Positions 10,390-20,571 of a stretch of DNA of 64,000 nt are shown one piece after another; the stretch's first letter is position 1; each line of letters opens with the position of its first letter. The DNA is from Daphnia pulex (taxonomy: Eukaryota; Arthropoda; Branchiopoda; Diplostraca; Daphniidae). The DNA lies in contig NC_060017.1 in assembly GCF_021134715.1 (NCBI RefSeq), forward strand, positions 186,001 through 250,000, written 5' to 3'. Below the pieces are notes generated by a model that saw nothing but the letters and a program-made list of their open reading frames with translations, was not told where the DNA came from and did no database searches. The position numbers and the translations under genes are program-made.

Positions 10390-10831
10390 CCCTACTAGCA
10401 CACAATGTCCACAGGACGTTCTATGGATATCCTGTGAACGAAAACCGTCCGTCTGTTTAGCGTCAGCTACGGATATCCTATGGATGGAATGTTTGGATCA
10501 AGGAAACACGGTCCATACTGGGATGTCCTATGGATGTCCATCGGTACCAATCTGGGATGTGAAATTAATCGTTCGTTTCAGATCCTTATTCTGATATCCA
10601 TACGATGTCCAATAATCAATACTCATCACGAATGTACGGCTGACTTCACATCCGAGATTGGTACCAGATGGACATTCATAGGACATCCCAGTATGACCAT
10701 CCGCGACCAACCGTTATCTGGATCAAAATATACCATCCATAGGATATCCGTAGCTAACGCTAAACGGACAAACGGAAAATGGACCGTCGGATATCCAATG
10801 GACGTCCTATGGACAATGTGTGCTAGTAGGG
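10390..10831. repeat. 442-bp foldback palindrome nested in the element
   Basis: A second copy of the terminal sequence CCCTACTAGCACACAATGTC begins at 10390 and pairs with the right end. The arms (about 10390-10490 and 10730-10831) are inverted copies of each other over roughly 100 bp, sharing GTCCGT.TGTTTAGCG and AGCTACGGATATCCTATGG. This could be a complete shorter foldback element whose insertion or duplication built the 751-bp insert. Confidence 0.7.
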
Positions 10832-11115
10832 CAGCAAGTGATCTTCCTTCTTGGCTTTCCTTACCGTTCTCAGATTGGGGGTGATCACGGCCACCTCAAC
10901 GTGGTCCAGCACAGCGACAGGCCGCGGGACGACCCCGGCGTTAACAACCTTATGCATTCGTAAGTACGGGCGATCGGTGAAGTACGACAAGGCCCAGTAA
11001 GCGTCTGCGCGGATCTCTTTGTCGTTCCTGTGGCTCAGGTCGACCAAGGCGCGAAGAAGTTCCAGTTCTACATGAAGACTGGGCGGAGAATCCTTGTTAC
11101 GACTCAAGTTGGACA
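10832..11115 (-). pseudogene. importin-alpha ARM4-6 fragment (right end of array)
   Basis: A minus-strand exon-like segment with LSNLSRNKDSPPS, KEIRADAYWALSYFTD and VVNAGVVPRPV matches importin-alpha ARM repeats 4-5, where the real protein has LSNLCRNKNPPP-like and ADACWALSYLSDG-like sequence. It runs into ITPNLRTV and is then fused to the IBB piece RKAKKEDHLL, the same abnormal junction as in the array. It is therefore probably the parental junction from which the array was amplified. The frame is open for about 97 codons and starts within the ARM domain, with no upstream exon found before the hydrolase gene. Confidence 0.75.
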
Positions 11116-12156
11116 AAGTTTAACCCTTTTTTATGCGAACATTTCGCTTCTTGCCCTAGTAGACTTCGGATATTGAACTAAGACAATCGTGACTATTTTG
11201 ACATGGTTACCTCTATTGTACCACGTCCAATTTTTCTTTCTTTTCTTTCTTTTTACAGTTAAGTATCGATAAAAAGATAGATGGCTTGATTGATCGATAC
11301 TTTGTTTTCGAGATCCAATTTCGAATTAAGATTTTTCAATTGAATCTTGCGTCGTACTTCGTTGACTTGTTATAGCTGGTTTCCTTATTTTCAAGCGTGA
11401 AACGTTATCTTCCAATAAATCAGTGATTACCCGTGGACTGCTTTTTGGACTCTGTAACTCCGCTTTTATTTAATTAAAGATTTTCAGTAATAAAACTGAC
11501 TCCCCTTCCCAACCCTTTTGTTTATGGACGCAACACTCGTACAGCACATATATGTGGGCCGCTCTAGCTTTTTTTTTAACATAGAGAAAGTTGTTTTAAG
11601 TTCTCATTAATATGCTAAAATTTCAAAGAGTGTTCTGTAATTTTTTCCTCCATACTCAGTCAATCCTTTCATATGTGGCTACGTGTTTCGAAAGGAAATT
11701 GTATCCGGGATTAAAAACAAAATAAGCTCGGGCCAAGCGAGAAGTCAAAGATCAATAAAATAGTGAATTCGTAAAAGAAAAAAAAAAAGGAAAAAACTTA
11801 TCAGGAACACTCTTTTAATCAACGTCACATCGTCTAATACAAATTAAAGATAGCTGTATAACTGTTATCTTGACTTCATATTTTAAAACCAAACGCATCA
11901 GAATATTTACTATTGTTTATATATTGACAGGGATAAAATTGTTAAATAACTCGACTAGACTATGCGATAAGCGCAAATCACATACAATAAGGAGAGACAA
12001 CACGTACACAAAATTGACCTGTCTCTTTCATCTGTTTGCCTTCAGTAGGTAATAACTTAACTTATAGATTCATTAAAAAAGTTTATGACCCTTTCACGCT
12101 TTTAGCAAACTTCAAAAACCAAGAAACAAAATTTCCAACTGCTAGAACTTTAGAGA
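11116..12156. other. intergenic region upstream of hydrolase gene
   Basis: AT-rich sequence without recognisable coding capacity between the importin remnants and the serine hydrolase gene. Its only notable motif is TATCGATA at 11264-11271. Confidence 0.5.
11264..11271. promoter_or_regulatory. DRE-like TATCGATA motif
   Basis: A perfect palindromic TATCGATA, the DRE core-promoter motif known from insect housekeeping genes, lies about 0.9 kb upstream of the hydrolase ATG. Single eight-base matches arise by chance, so its use is uncertain. Confidence 0.25.
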
Positions 12157-13392
12157 ATGGCGAATGAAGACGAAAAAAAATTATTGTTTCGAATGCAGCA
12201 CATAATCCCGCGCGGTTTGTCATCTCCAACCATTTCAAATAATCCCAATACAAATATATCTTCATCTTCTTCTCCTGAAGAAATCGAGATTCAAATGACT
12301 TGGGGAAAAGTAGCAGGTGAAACACAATAAAGCTGATTAAATTCTAACGTTAAGTAAATTTGTTATCTTGCCCTACTTTTCTTTTGCTGGGTATGGAACA
12401 TCATTGAAGCCAAAGTTTGGGGTCCTGCAAACGGTCGACCAGTCATTGCTATCCACGGTTGGTTAGACAACTCTGGGACATTCGACACTTTAATACCTCT
12501 TCTTCCAAAAGATTTAAGGATTGTCGCTGTAGACATGTAAATAATCCCGAATAATGAAATCATTTCCATTAATTAACATATTTTTTCTTTGATTCATTTC
12601 TACAGCCCAGGTCACGGACTTAGTGATCACTTCCCACCCGACATCGCTTATAATTATATCGACACTCTTGTGGCGGTGGAAAGATTAATGAAACGTTTTC
12701 AATGGCAAAAGGTTTCCTTTCTAGTCCACAGTTTGGGTGGCGCGACAGCGATGCTTTACGCAGGAGTGGTAACAATCAGTATATATTGAAGTGAAATTTG
12801 AATATCCGCAAAATGCGTAACGGCACAATTCGAAATGCAGTTTCCAGAGAAAGTGGAAAAAGTTGTCTGCTTGGATATCATCCGTGCTACACCAACGATT
12901 CCGGCAACCGTCGATGTACGTTTGCGCAAAACGATCGGAAAGTTACTCAAGTACGAAGACGCCATCATCTCTGGACCGGAACAACCCATAAGCTACGAGT
13001 CAGCAGTGGAGCGATGGGTTAGTGGTACGTTCGGCTCGCTCGATGACAAAGCCTGTCGAATCCTGTGTAAGAGAGGCTTGAAAAAATTCGAGGATGGCTA
13101 CGTTTTCAGTCGGGATCGACGTATTCTCGCGGCCCCATTGGCTTTTATTCCCAAGGAAGATCAAGTTATTTTAGCGCGTAAAGTCACGGCCGATGTTCTG
13201 ATCATTAAATTCAGCGAAGGTCCGTATTACGAACCCGCAGAGAACTACCGAGAACATGTCGAAGCTCTTCGAACTCAATCAAAATGTGTCCGCTACGTCG
13301 AAATGGAAGGGAAACATCACACACATTTGACGCATCCGGAGCTTGTTGCTCCAATTATCAACGAATTTCTAAATTTTCAGAGTTCAGTCTAA
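12157..13392 (+). CDS. SERHL: serine hydrolase-like protein (alpha/beta hydrolase, SERHL/kraken type)
   Basis: Four exons: 12157-12316, 12410-12536, 12606-12768 and 12841-13392, with GT-AG borders; total 1002 nt, 333 aa. The protein is an alpha/beta hydrolase: VIAIHGWLDNSGTFDTLIPL in exon 2 is the oxyanion-hole strand region, IPGHGLSDHFPP follows, the nucleophile elbow is VHSLGG with S138, and GKHHTHL (H309/H310) supplies the catalytic histidine near the C-terminus. The exon 1 part EIEIQMTWGKVA joins to KVWGP, as in the SERHL family (vertebrate SERHL2, insect kraken). The glycine expected two residues before the serine is V136. The natural substrate of this family is not well defined; a peroxisomal or cytosolic esterase role is inference. 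The start codon is the first ATG in frame with the exon 2 splice and gives a normal family length. Confidence 0.9.
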
Positions 13393-14031
13393 GATTCATG
13401 AAATTTAAAAACCGGTACGTTTTCTAACAATTCGGGTTTCTATATTTCTCCCTTCTCTTCTTCAAGGATTTCTGATTTTGTGCACTAGTGTACCGTCAAC
13501 TATGATGCTGCTAGTGTAAATTACCGATTCAGACTCGGAAATATATACTGGAATGTATAACGAATATTGTGAACTTGTGCAGGTATTTTTTATTTTGACT
13601 CGTGCAGCCGCCATCATTTACTGAGTAGGTTTACTCATTTGCTAATTGCTCATTGCTAAAGTAATAATTAATATTAAATAGCTTTAGAAGCTGACACATT
13701 AATTATTTAAGCGCAACGGATATTCTCAGGGACATAGATTTAGGTAAAAAATTCCCATATTACATTTTTTTTTCTGTCCCAGTTATTTGTTATATTCTTT
13801 TATCGGTCGCTTAAAAATCCTGTAATTGTACAGGATGTTAAGAAACCAATAGCACTTTTTTTTTAGTTAAACTCTTTCCATACCTTTGCGATAGGCTACT
13901 AAAACATAAATCCGTCCGAAACAAATTTGATTTTTCTGAAGTATTTTCATTCAATTTAATTCTTCGTCGAATATACAAGAACGTTCAAAATGATACTTAA
14001 GCAGTTTTTAAAATGTTGCTAGTTTGATCAA
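13393..14031. other. convergent intergenic region
   Basis: AT-rich 3' flanks of the hydrolase gene (+) and the SDR gene (-). No ORF, RNA or repeat recognised. Confidence 0.5.
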
Positions 14032-16635
14032 CTACTCCGATGGGTTATTAAAAGAATTGAGACCAACTAATTCTTCGCTCATTTTCCACAAGCGCTCGGC
14101 TGCTTTTTTATCATTAGCTTGCTTCGCAGGTTTCTTCTTAGCACAGTCACTGTAATAATAAGACAAAAATAGTTTATTGTTAAAAAGAAATAACGATAGC
14201 CACGTAAGATCTAATGAGTTGACACTTTATATGTAAATCTAGTAGGGAATGACCTAAAATAATGTCCACTCAGTTCTGTCAAAGATTCCTCTGTGGCACA
14301 GTAAATACTCGTTTGGGCTCCCATCTCTGGCGTCTTAAAGACGTAACGACTAACAAAATGAAGAGTGCCATCAACGCACGAGTTCATCGATTCGTTAATG
14401 TGGCGCGCCAGTTCCGTTTGTACCGCGCCTGGATGTACGGCAAAAACGGATACGCCAGTTCCTTAAAATAACAAAATTGGTACCATATAAGACGCCAAAT
14501 GCTGTAGAGTTCTCAATTTCTTTTTAAAACGATGCAACTTGGTGCAACTTGAATTGAAATTAATACCTTCGAGTCGTCTAGCGAGCCCGTACGCGACAGA
14601 TAGCTTAAAAGTACTTTTTTAAGCTTAGAAAAAACGCAAAAATTTCGTTTTTCACTAAAGATTTAGTAAGCTTAACTTTGCAACACACAGAACCATGAAA
14701 TATATAAGCTAAACATAGCTGTTCCCGTGATGAGCTAAGAATTGCTGTTTTTTCTGAAGCTTGATTCAGCTTACTCTCATCTATCCTAGAAAAAAGGGGG
14801 AAATAAAGAAATGGCGCGCGCGCACCTTTCTCTAAGCTTAACTAAGCTAACTTTTATATTTCTAAGCTTTTTCGTAAATTCTGGGTCACCTATCCAATTG
14901 CTGATGTGATGAGGGGTTGCTGCGTTCTTTGTTGACGGTCACCGTTGGTCCTGATGTGGCATTATTTGATATGTTAAATTTCTCAATAATGAATACTGCC
15001 AAAATTACACCAGATATATTTTTCTCTTCTCTTCTTTTTCTCTTTCCCTTAATTTAATGCATCGTTATCACTTATTACTTTTAACATTGTTCTTATTGAA
15101 TATATATCTCGATCTAAATTTAGCCTTTAGTTGATATGGCGCAGGTAGTTGAAAAGCGCAGGGTATATCCGTAAGAAATAAGACTATCAAATAGTCAATT
15201 TATCGGTAAAAATAATAATTTACATTGTAGAATCTAGATTAAGAGAGCAGATGATGTACATATTGATTGCAGCATATGCTGATTATTAATTAGGAGAAAA
15301 GTTAGCTGTTTTCGGCTGTTTTCAGGTTATATAATCGTTACTTTTCTAATCATAGCATAGAATAAGCTTACATTAACTTAAGAATTATATAGCATAAAAT
15401 CAAAAAGAAAATCTTAGCTGTTTTCAGCTTATTTTTTCCCTAGATGATAAAACGAAAGCTTGTCCAAGCTTTTATTTTCATTACTTTTATTATTTTAAGT
15501 AACTTTAAGGTGAATCCGGGTGAATCAAAACCAAGGAAGAAAAAGTAAAAGTAAGTTCAAGCTTACTAAAAAAAGTATGACCTGAGTTTAAGTCTGCTTG
15601 GTAAAATATAAGTAATTTTCAGCTTAATAAAGCTTGAAGACAAACATCATCGACGGAATAAAAAAAATCTAGCTACGTTAAGCAAAACAAACCTAACTCT
15701 TGGGCTACTATATGAAATATAAGCTAATGTAAGCTAACGTAAGCTTGGGAAACAGGGAAAAAAATAAAAAAGCACTTTTAAGCTATCTGTCGCATACGGG
15801 AGTTCCTGTGTGAAAAGGACATTTGCCAACTTGCTTTGGCAGTATGCTCGTACTGGCGTGTAATTTTTCGCCAACATCAGGTCGTCGAAATAAATCTTAC
15901 CTCCTGTTAAGTTTCAAATATGTAAAGACGCAATGCGAATAAAAAGAAGTAGGAAATTTGGCGGCCAGCGCACTGACTAGTGTGGGCGAGAGAAGAAAGA
16001 TTGACAATGCGAGAAGGTGCAGCTTGTTTGATGTTGTCTATCAGAAGAAGAGTCCATAGAAAAGATCCCAAATGGTTGACGCCAAATTGCATCTCAAAAC
16101 CGTCGTCCGTCTTCCATTGGGGGCACGTCATAATTCCTATAGAAAAATACAAAACACATTTCGATGTGTAAAATCTGAGCCTATATCATCTCGTTAGTTA
16201 TACCTGCATTGTTGATGAGAATATGAATTTGGGGATGACGGGCCCTGAGCTCCTCAGCGGCAGCGCGAATCGATTTCAGAGAAGCTAAATTCAATTTCAA
16301 AGTCGTGACTTTATTGCCCGTCTCCTTCGCAATCTCGTCTGCAGCTTCTTCGGCTTTGTTCAGGTCACGACAAGCGAGAACCACTTCAGCTCCTGATGAT
16401 GCGCGGTCGTATGTTTGACGTTTGTTATTTTGAATATTTGTTTTCATCAATAGACCGGGAAACAGCTAGTCGCTAAAAGAGTAAAAGCATAGCTATATAT
16501 TTCTAGGTTACCTCTTTTGCTGAGTTCACGTGCCGTCTCTTTGCCGATGCCCGTATTGGCTCCCGTGATCACGGCAATTTTGCCATCAAGTCCAATTGCG
16601 TTTTTGCAACGAGGACCTTGGAAAAAGCGTGGCAT
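14032..16635 (-). CDS. retinol dehydrogenase-like SDR, exon 4 interrupted by transposon
   Basis: Minus-strand exons: 16635-16512, 16392-16204, 16136-15978, 15903-15800 continuing (after the insertion) as 14582-14567, 14461-14254 and 14149-14032. Ignoring the insertion, the total is 918 nt, 305 aa, in frame throughout. It is a short-chain dehydrogenase of the RDH11-14 group: cofactor motif TGANTGIG (24-31), NNAG before the exon 2-3 junction, serine region [10 protein letters not shown], active site YCQSK (Y178, K182), and [13 protein letters not shown] near the C-terminus. Such enzymes reduce or oxidise retinoid and other lipid aldehydes with NADP(H) at membranes. The 1215-bp element after L192 shifts the frame, so this allele is predicted non-functional unless the element is spliced out. 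The ATG at 16635 opens the family-typical N-terminus; an in-frame upstream ATG at 16800 would add 55 residues and is less likely. Confidence 0.85.
14586..15800. mobile_element. TIR element (1.2 kb, non-autonomous) inside SDR exon 4
   Basis: The left end CCCGTACGCGACAGATAGCT and the inverse of the right end, CCCGTATGCGACAGATAGCT, form terminal inverted repeats of about 36 bp with two mismatches. AG (or GAG, sharing one base) is duplicated at the borders (14584-14585 and 15801-15802), and removal of the element plus one copy restores the SDR frame exactly. The interior is AT-rich and carries many copies of AAGCTTA and TAAGCT in both directions. It encodes no transposase that I can see, so it depends on another element for movement. 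Confidence 0.85.
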
Positions 16636-17161
16636 CTTGTTGCGATGAATAAATGACTGACGAGCGCTTGAACTCGTTCTAGTTTCATAGCGGCAAGCAC
16701 ATTCGAGACGAACTCCAAGGTTTTCTATCAGGATGACAGGGCATCTTAAATTATATAAGTATAGATAAAAAGTGCTGAAGTTTGAACAAGTCAAGGACAA
16801 CTGTAAAAGTCCAGTTTGTTATGCCGCACAATGTTCGGACTTCGGACCGTTAGGTAACTTTCGATTGGAGGGATTTTGACGGACGTTTTATATCGGTGAA
16901 ATGAAAATGTTTAAAATATAAAACAATATGAACAAAATATTCATTAGCATCTATACACCAACCTGCCAAAAATCGAGTCTACTTGTCATCACTTGTTATT
17001 CAATTACAAATTCGGCTGTATTTAGTTGTGTAATATTCAAATATAAGAACGCCAAATTTTCGTAAATATCCAATCATGGTTGAAATGTGTATGCACTCCA
17101 AAGCGATATGCGCTGCTTTTTCCATCATTTGTGTTCATGTTCGTCGTCGGTGTTTGACGTC
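16636..17161. other. intergenic, SDR upstream and CD36-A downstream region
   Basis: Contains the probable promoter and 5' UTR of the SDR gene and the 3' flank of the first CD36 gene. No clear TATA box or other feature was identified. Confidence 0.4.
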
Positions 17162-19497
17162 CTATCGCTGTGTAGAATCAAACAAATTCATAATAACATT
17201 TTCGCCAACTTTTGATGATGTGTCTCTTATTACCGTCAAGTAAACAACGAGCATGATCAAGCTGGCCACAACCAAAGCGATTCCAGCACCCAAGAAGCAC
17301 CAGCGGCTTATGTTGAGTGCATCGATCACGTTAACCGCCTTGTTGACGTCATTGGCGGTTGCTGCATCCAGTTTCGCGCTCTTTTTTTAAAAAAATAGAA
17401 CATTTATTCCCCGGTGAAATTAAATTTGCCTACAGTTTAAACCATTCGTTTTTTCCTTATTCGTATTTCGTACCTCGTTGAGCCAAATGACAGGGAAAAC
17501 TGTGTCGCTAATGTTCAAAAATCTTTCGGGCACCTTGTACCGTCGCGCGTCGATGTTGAGTTGGAGTCTTTTAGAGGCGAAAAGCGGCACGCCAAGCAAC
17601 TATTTGATTATGAAATTTTGTTATGACATTAGACGCTAAGATTGCGCATGTGAAGGCCTCTATCCACACCAATCGTAGGTAGGCATACATTACCGGTTCT
17701 AAATCGAAGTGAGTCTCGTGCCAGTCCTTATTTGGTTTGAGCCCAACAAAAGCATCGACATATTTCGGATCAGCCATGTAAAAGTGAGGAGTTGACAGTA
17801 CAACTGGGACTCCTGTAAAAAATTGAATTCAATTTGACTCGTCTCGCCGCAAAGGGATTATTAACGTATATATCTGACCGAGTAGACAAGGTCGCATATC
17901 TAGAACGCCTCTACTGAAGCAGAGGTCGGGGTTTTCTCTGTACTGACTACAATAGCAAACGTTTTCTGGGTCAAGAGTGTCGAAAACTATTTCGGGCACG
18001 GTGAATCGTCTGCCGGTGATTCCCTCCGTGACCGTGTCTTTCTCGTAAGTGGCGTATAATGACCTATATCATATAGATCAAAAAATGTTTTCGTTATTCA
18101 TTCGCATGGCGAAAAAACAAACACAATTTTTATTTAGAATCAAGACAGCGTTATACCGACAAACGTCTGGAGTGAAAACGTATATTTTCTCGTTGACGTC
18201 CACAATGGGTGGGTAAATTGCTCCATCAGTTCCTTTTATCAACGGGGGAAAAGTACGAATGTGAGGTTAATAATTGTATTGCATTTTCTTATAATTTCAT
18301 TTTTTTTTTTAAATGTACCGTTGATCATATTGCAGAACGTGTCATTCCAGTATTCGACACTTGACTTTCCATTCCATTTTTTGATGTAGCCTAATTCGTT
18401 GAGATCGTTGGCTCCTGACTCAATCGTAAATTCTCCCAAATTGGTACCGTTTCTCTGTGTATAATTCCGGTGATGGATATGAAATAGATAAACCGGTGAG
18501 ATGTTGATGTATCACTTTAACGGCTTGGTAGTCGGTGAATCATTATTTACCCCGTAGAAGAAACCGAATTTCGGATCTTCGGGTAGCTCTGGCAATGGCG
18601 GGAGTGTAAGGTCAGTATTGTTAGATAATTGTTCATAGAGCAATTCCAGAATGTTGACATAAGGTTGAAGGCTCCATCCTTCGAAAAGCATTTCGCGCAC
18701 AGTATGCGTCATAAAAGGATGCTCGCCTTCGTCTGCCAACAGTTCGTGCATCAACCCGGAAAGCTTCGTAGCGATTGCTGGGGTTTGGGCATTATCGGAA
18801 ATTAATGAGGCCAATGTCTGCGCAAGTCAATAAATGATCAATTGCACTCGTTAAAACAAAAGAAGAAGAATGTGCAATTTTAATCCAAACTTATTTGCCT
18901 TCATTTCAAAAAAACTTACGAAATAAACCGGATTAACCGTCGTGACGTTCACATCCAAGTCACGCTCGCCATCTTTAGGAGTGTAAAAGTACGAAATGTT
19001 TTCTCGATAAGACAACAATCCATTTTCTTCAATGACGTTGAATTTGATTCGACCTTCCCTATAATATAGAAACAATCAAACACACGAGTCTTTCGTGCTT
19101 TTGAGAATCTCTGTTAGATGCTTACGTGAAAGAGAATGGCCCTAGTTGATCTAGATTTAAAACGACGCTTCCGTTTGTAGGGTCGTCGCAATTCGTGCAA
19201 TTGAACAAGAAAAACTCGAGATAAATAGGAACGGGAGGGATCGTCCACGCACCATAAACGGCTTCGTTGTCTTTTGTAATTACAGCTTCCTAGATTTACC
19301 ATTTACCAATGAGAAATCAACGTTAGCAGAGCCAAATGTATTGCTATATAGCACTCTGAGAAAACTAAAAAACAGAAATTATATAATACCGAAGTGGCGA
19401 TATCGGGAACGAGAATCCAGCCCAACGTCGATGAGAGTATAATGACAGCGACACCGACAGAGCCCACGATGGCGGTTTTCACCATGTTGGAAACCAT
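17162..19497 (-). CDS. CD36 / scavenger receptor class B protein, copy A
   Basis: Eleven coding exons on the minus strand: 19497-19390, 19289-19126, 19058-18920, 18817-18551, 18454-18319, 18232-18157, 18063-17879, 17812-17694, 17599-17474, 17380-17234 and 17167-17162; 490 aa. Topology is that of the CD36 family: a short cytosolic N-terminus, a membrane segment at about residues 8-30 (AIVGSVGVAVIILSSTLGWI), a large ectodomain, a second membrane segment near the C-terminus (FLGAGIALVVASLIMLVVYL) and a tiny tail. Family signatures include FFLFNCTNC, TTVNPVYF, CNMINGTDGAIYPP and the cysteine-rich stretch CYCSQY...CFSRGVLDMRPC. Members bind lipids, lipoproteins or apoptotic and microbial ligands (SR-BI, LIMP-2, croquemort). 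The last coding exon is only six bases (Arg-stop). The ligand is unknown. Copy B at 23758-26159 is its tandem paralogue. Confidence 0.9.
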
Positions 19498-20571
19498 TTT
19501 CCTACTGTAATTATAGTTCAGTCAAAATCAGCCACACCTTTACGAAATGTAACCTGCTCCCGGCAGCTATGTTTGGACTGTTGCAAAGTTTCGAAGGGGT
19601 TCATCCTTTATAAAGAAGTACTTTATAGAAAGGCGCATCACTTGGCCTGTGACGATTTGTGTTACCATGCAGATTACAGGCAAATGACGATCGTAATCTT
19701 ATGTCTGTGTCGCTTTAGACCGCCGTTCAGGTCCGCCATCCAAAAGTTTGAGACCTTACACGCGTCCAATATCTTGCGCTTTGCTTCATACATTGGCCAT
19801 CGATAATTACGACAGGTTTATCGAGCAGGTCTCTAAAACGGGCGATAAACATGACATGAAGGTTATGTCAACTATAATCGCGATTGCTACCACAACGGCG
19901 TCGCTATGGCAATTGAAATGTCCCGGCAGAAACACTTGATCCACAGCCGCCGTGATCGCAGTTACTCGATGATAGGATGTAACCCTTGATGATTGCGGGA
20001 ACTTGATCAACGGTCGCAAACTCGATCGACGATTTCTGCCGGGCATTGACACTCGCAGATGGGAAACTATCCTCCCAAAATCCCCTCGGTTGTTTGATAC
20101 TAGAAAATTTTTGTAAAAGCATGTAATGGGCTTCACAGTATATCAATCAGTAAATCAAAAGAAACTTAAAAAAAAGAAAAAATGTTTCTTTTTATTAATA
20201 ACCTCCGTGTTCTTATCCTTATTGGGATAAAAAAAAACTGGGTAATTGGGGATGGGGAAATTGATTAGCTGTTTATTTTCTATTTGGATGCATGGATTGG
20301 CCATCCAAATATAAGCCAATGATACGCGTGTATTATCCCGAATATTTAAAAAATGAAGAACATTGAATAAAAAAAAGGAATAAAAGGATATTATACAAAA
20401 CAAGGCTACTGTACTGATATTCAATCATTACTGGTTCAAGTAGCTATAGTTATGAAAATTTAAAAAATTAAATTAATAATTGGTTTATTTCCTAACTTAC
20501 TGTACAAAAATTACGTAACGAAAAACTTAATTAAGATAATTATCGCTAACGTGTAATCGATACTTAGTTGA
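19498..20571. other. intergenic region upstream of CD36-A
   Basis: Contains the presumed promoter of CD36 copy A, the left arm of a long inverted repeat (19897-20084) and AT-rich sequence in front of the RING-finger remnant. No gene recognised. Confidence 0.45.
19897..20084 (-). repeat. 188-bp inverted repeat, left arm
   Basis: This stretch is the reverse complement, with a handful of mismatches, of 23282-23468. Shared landmarks are GGCAATTGAAATGTCCCGGC, GATGATAGGATGTAACCCTT and GGGAAACTATCCTCCCAAAA. Both arms keep two open frames across the repeat (for example FPSASVNARQKSSI and IIKGYILSS), so it could be a duplicated exon of an unknown gene, or the end of a large TIR element enclosing 3.2 kb. 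Confidence 0.8.

Larger units (their letters stand above)
10081..10831. mobile_element. non-autonomous inverted-repeat (TIR) element in importin unit 5
   Basis: A 751-bp insert starts CCCTACTAGCACA and ends with the inverse TGTGCTAGTAGGG. It interrupts CTCTTCAGCAAGTG, a sequence that is intact in the other units, after CA, and CA is repeated at its right side (10832-10833). The interior is full of short palindromic pieces such as GGATATCCTATGGATGTCC. No transposase is encoded. The two-base duplication does not identify the superfamily. Confidence 0.8.
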
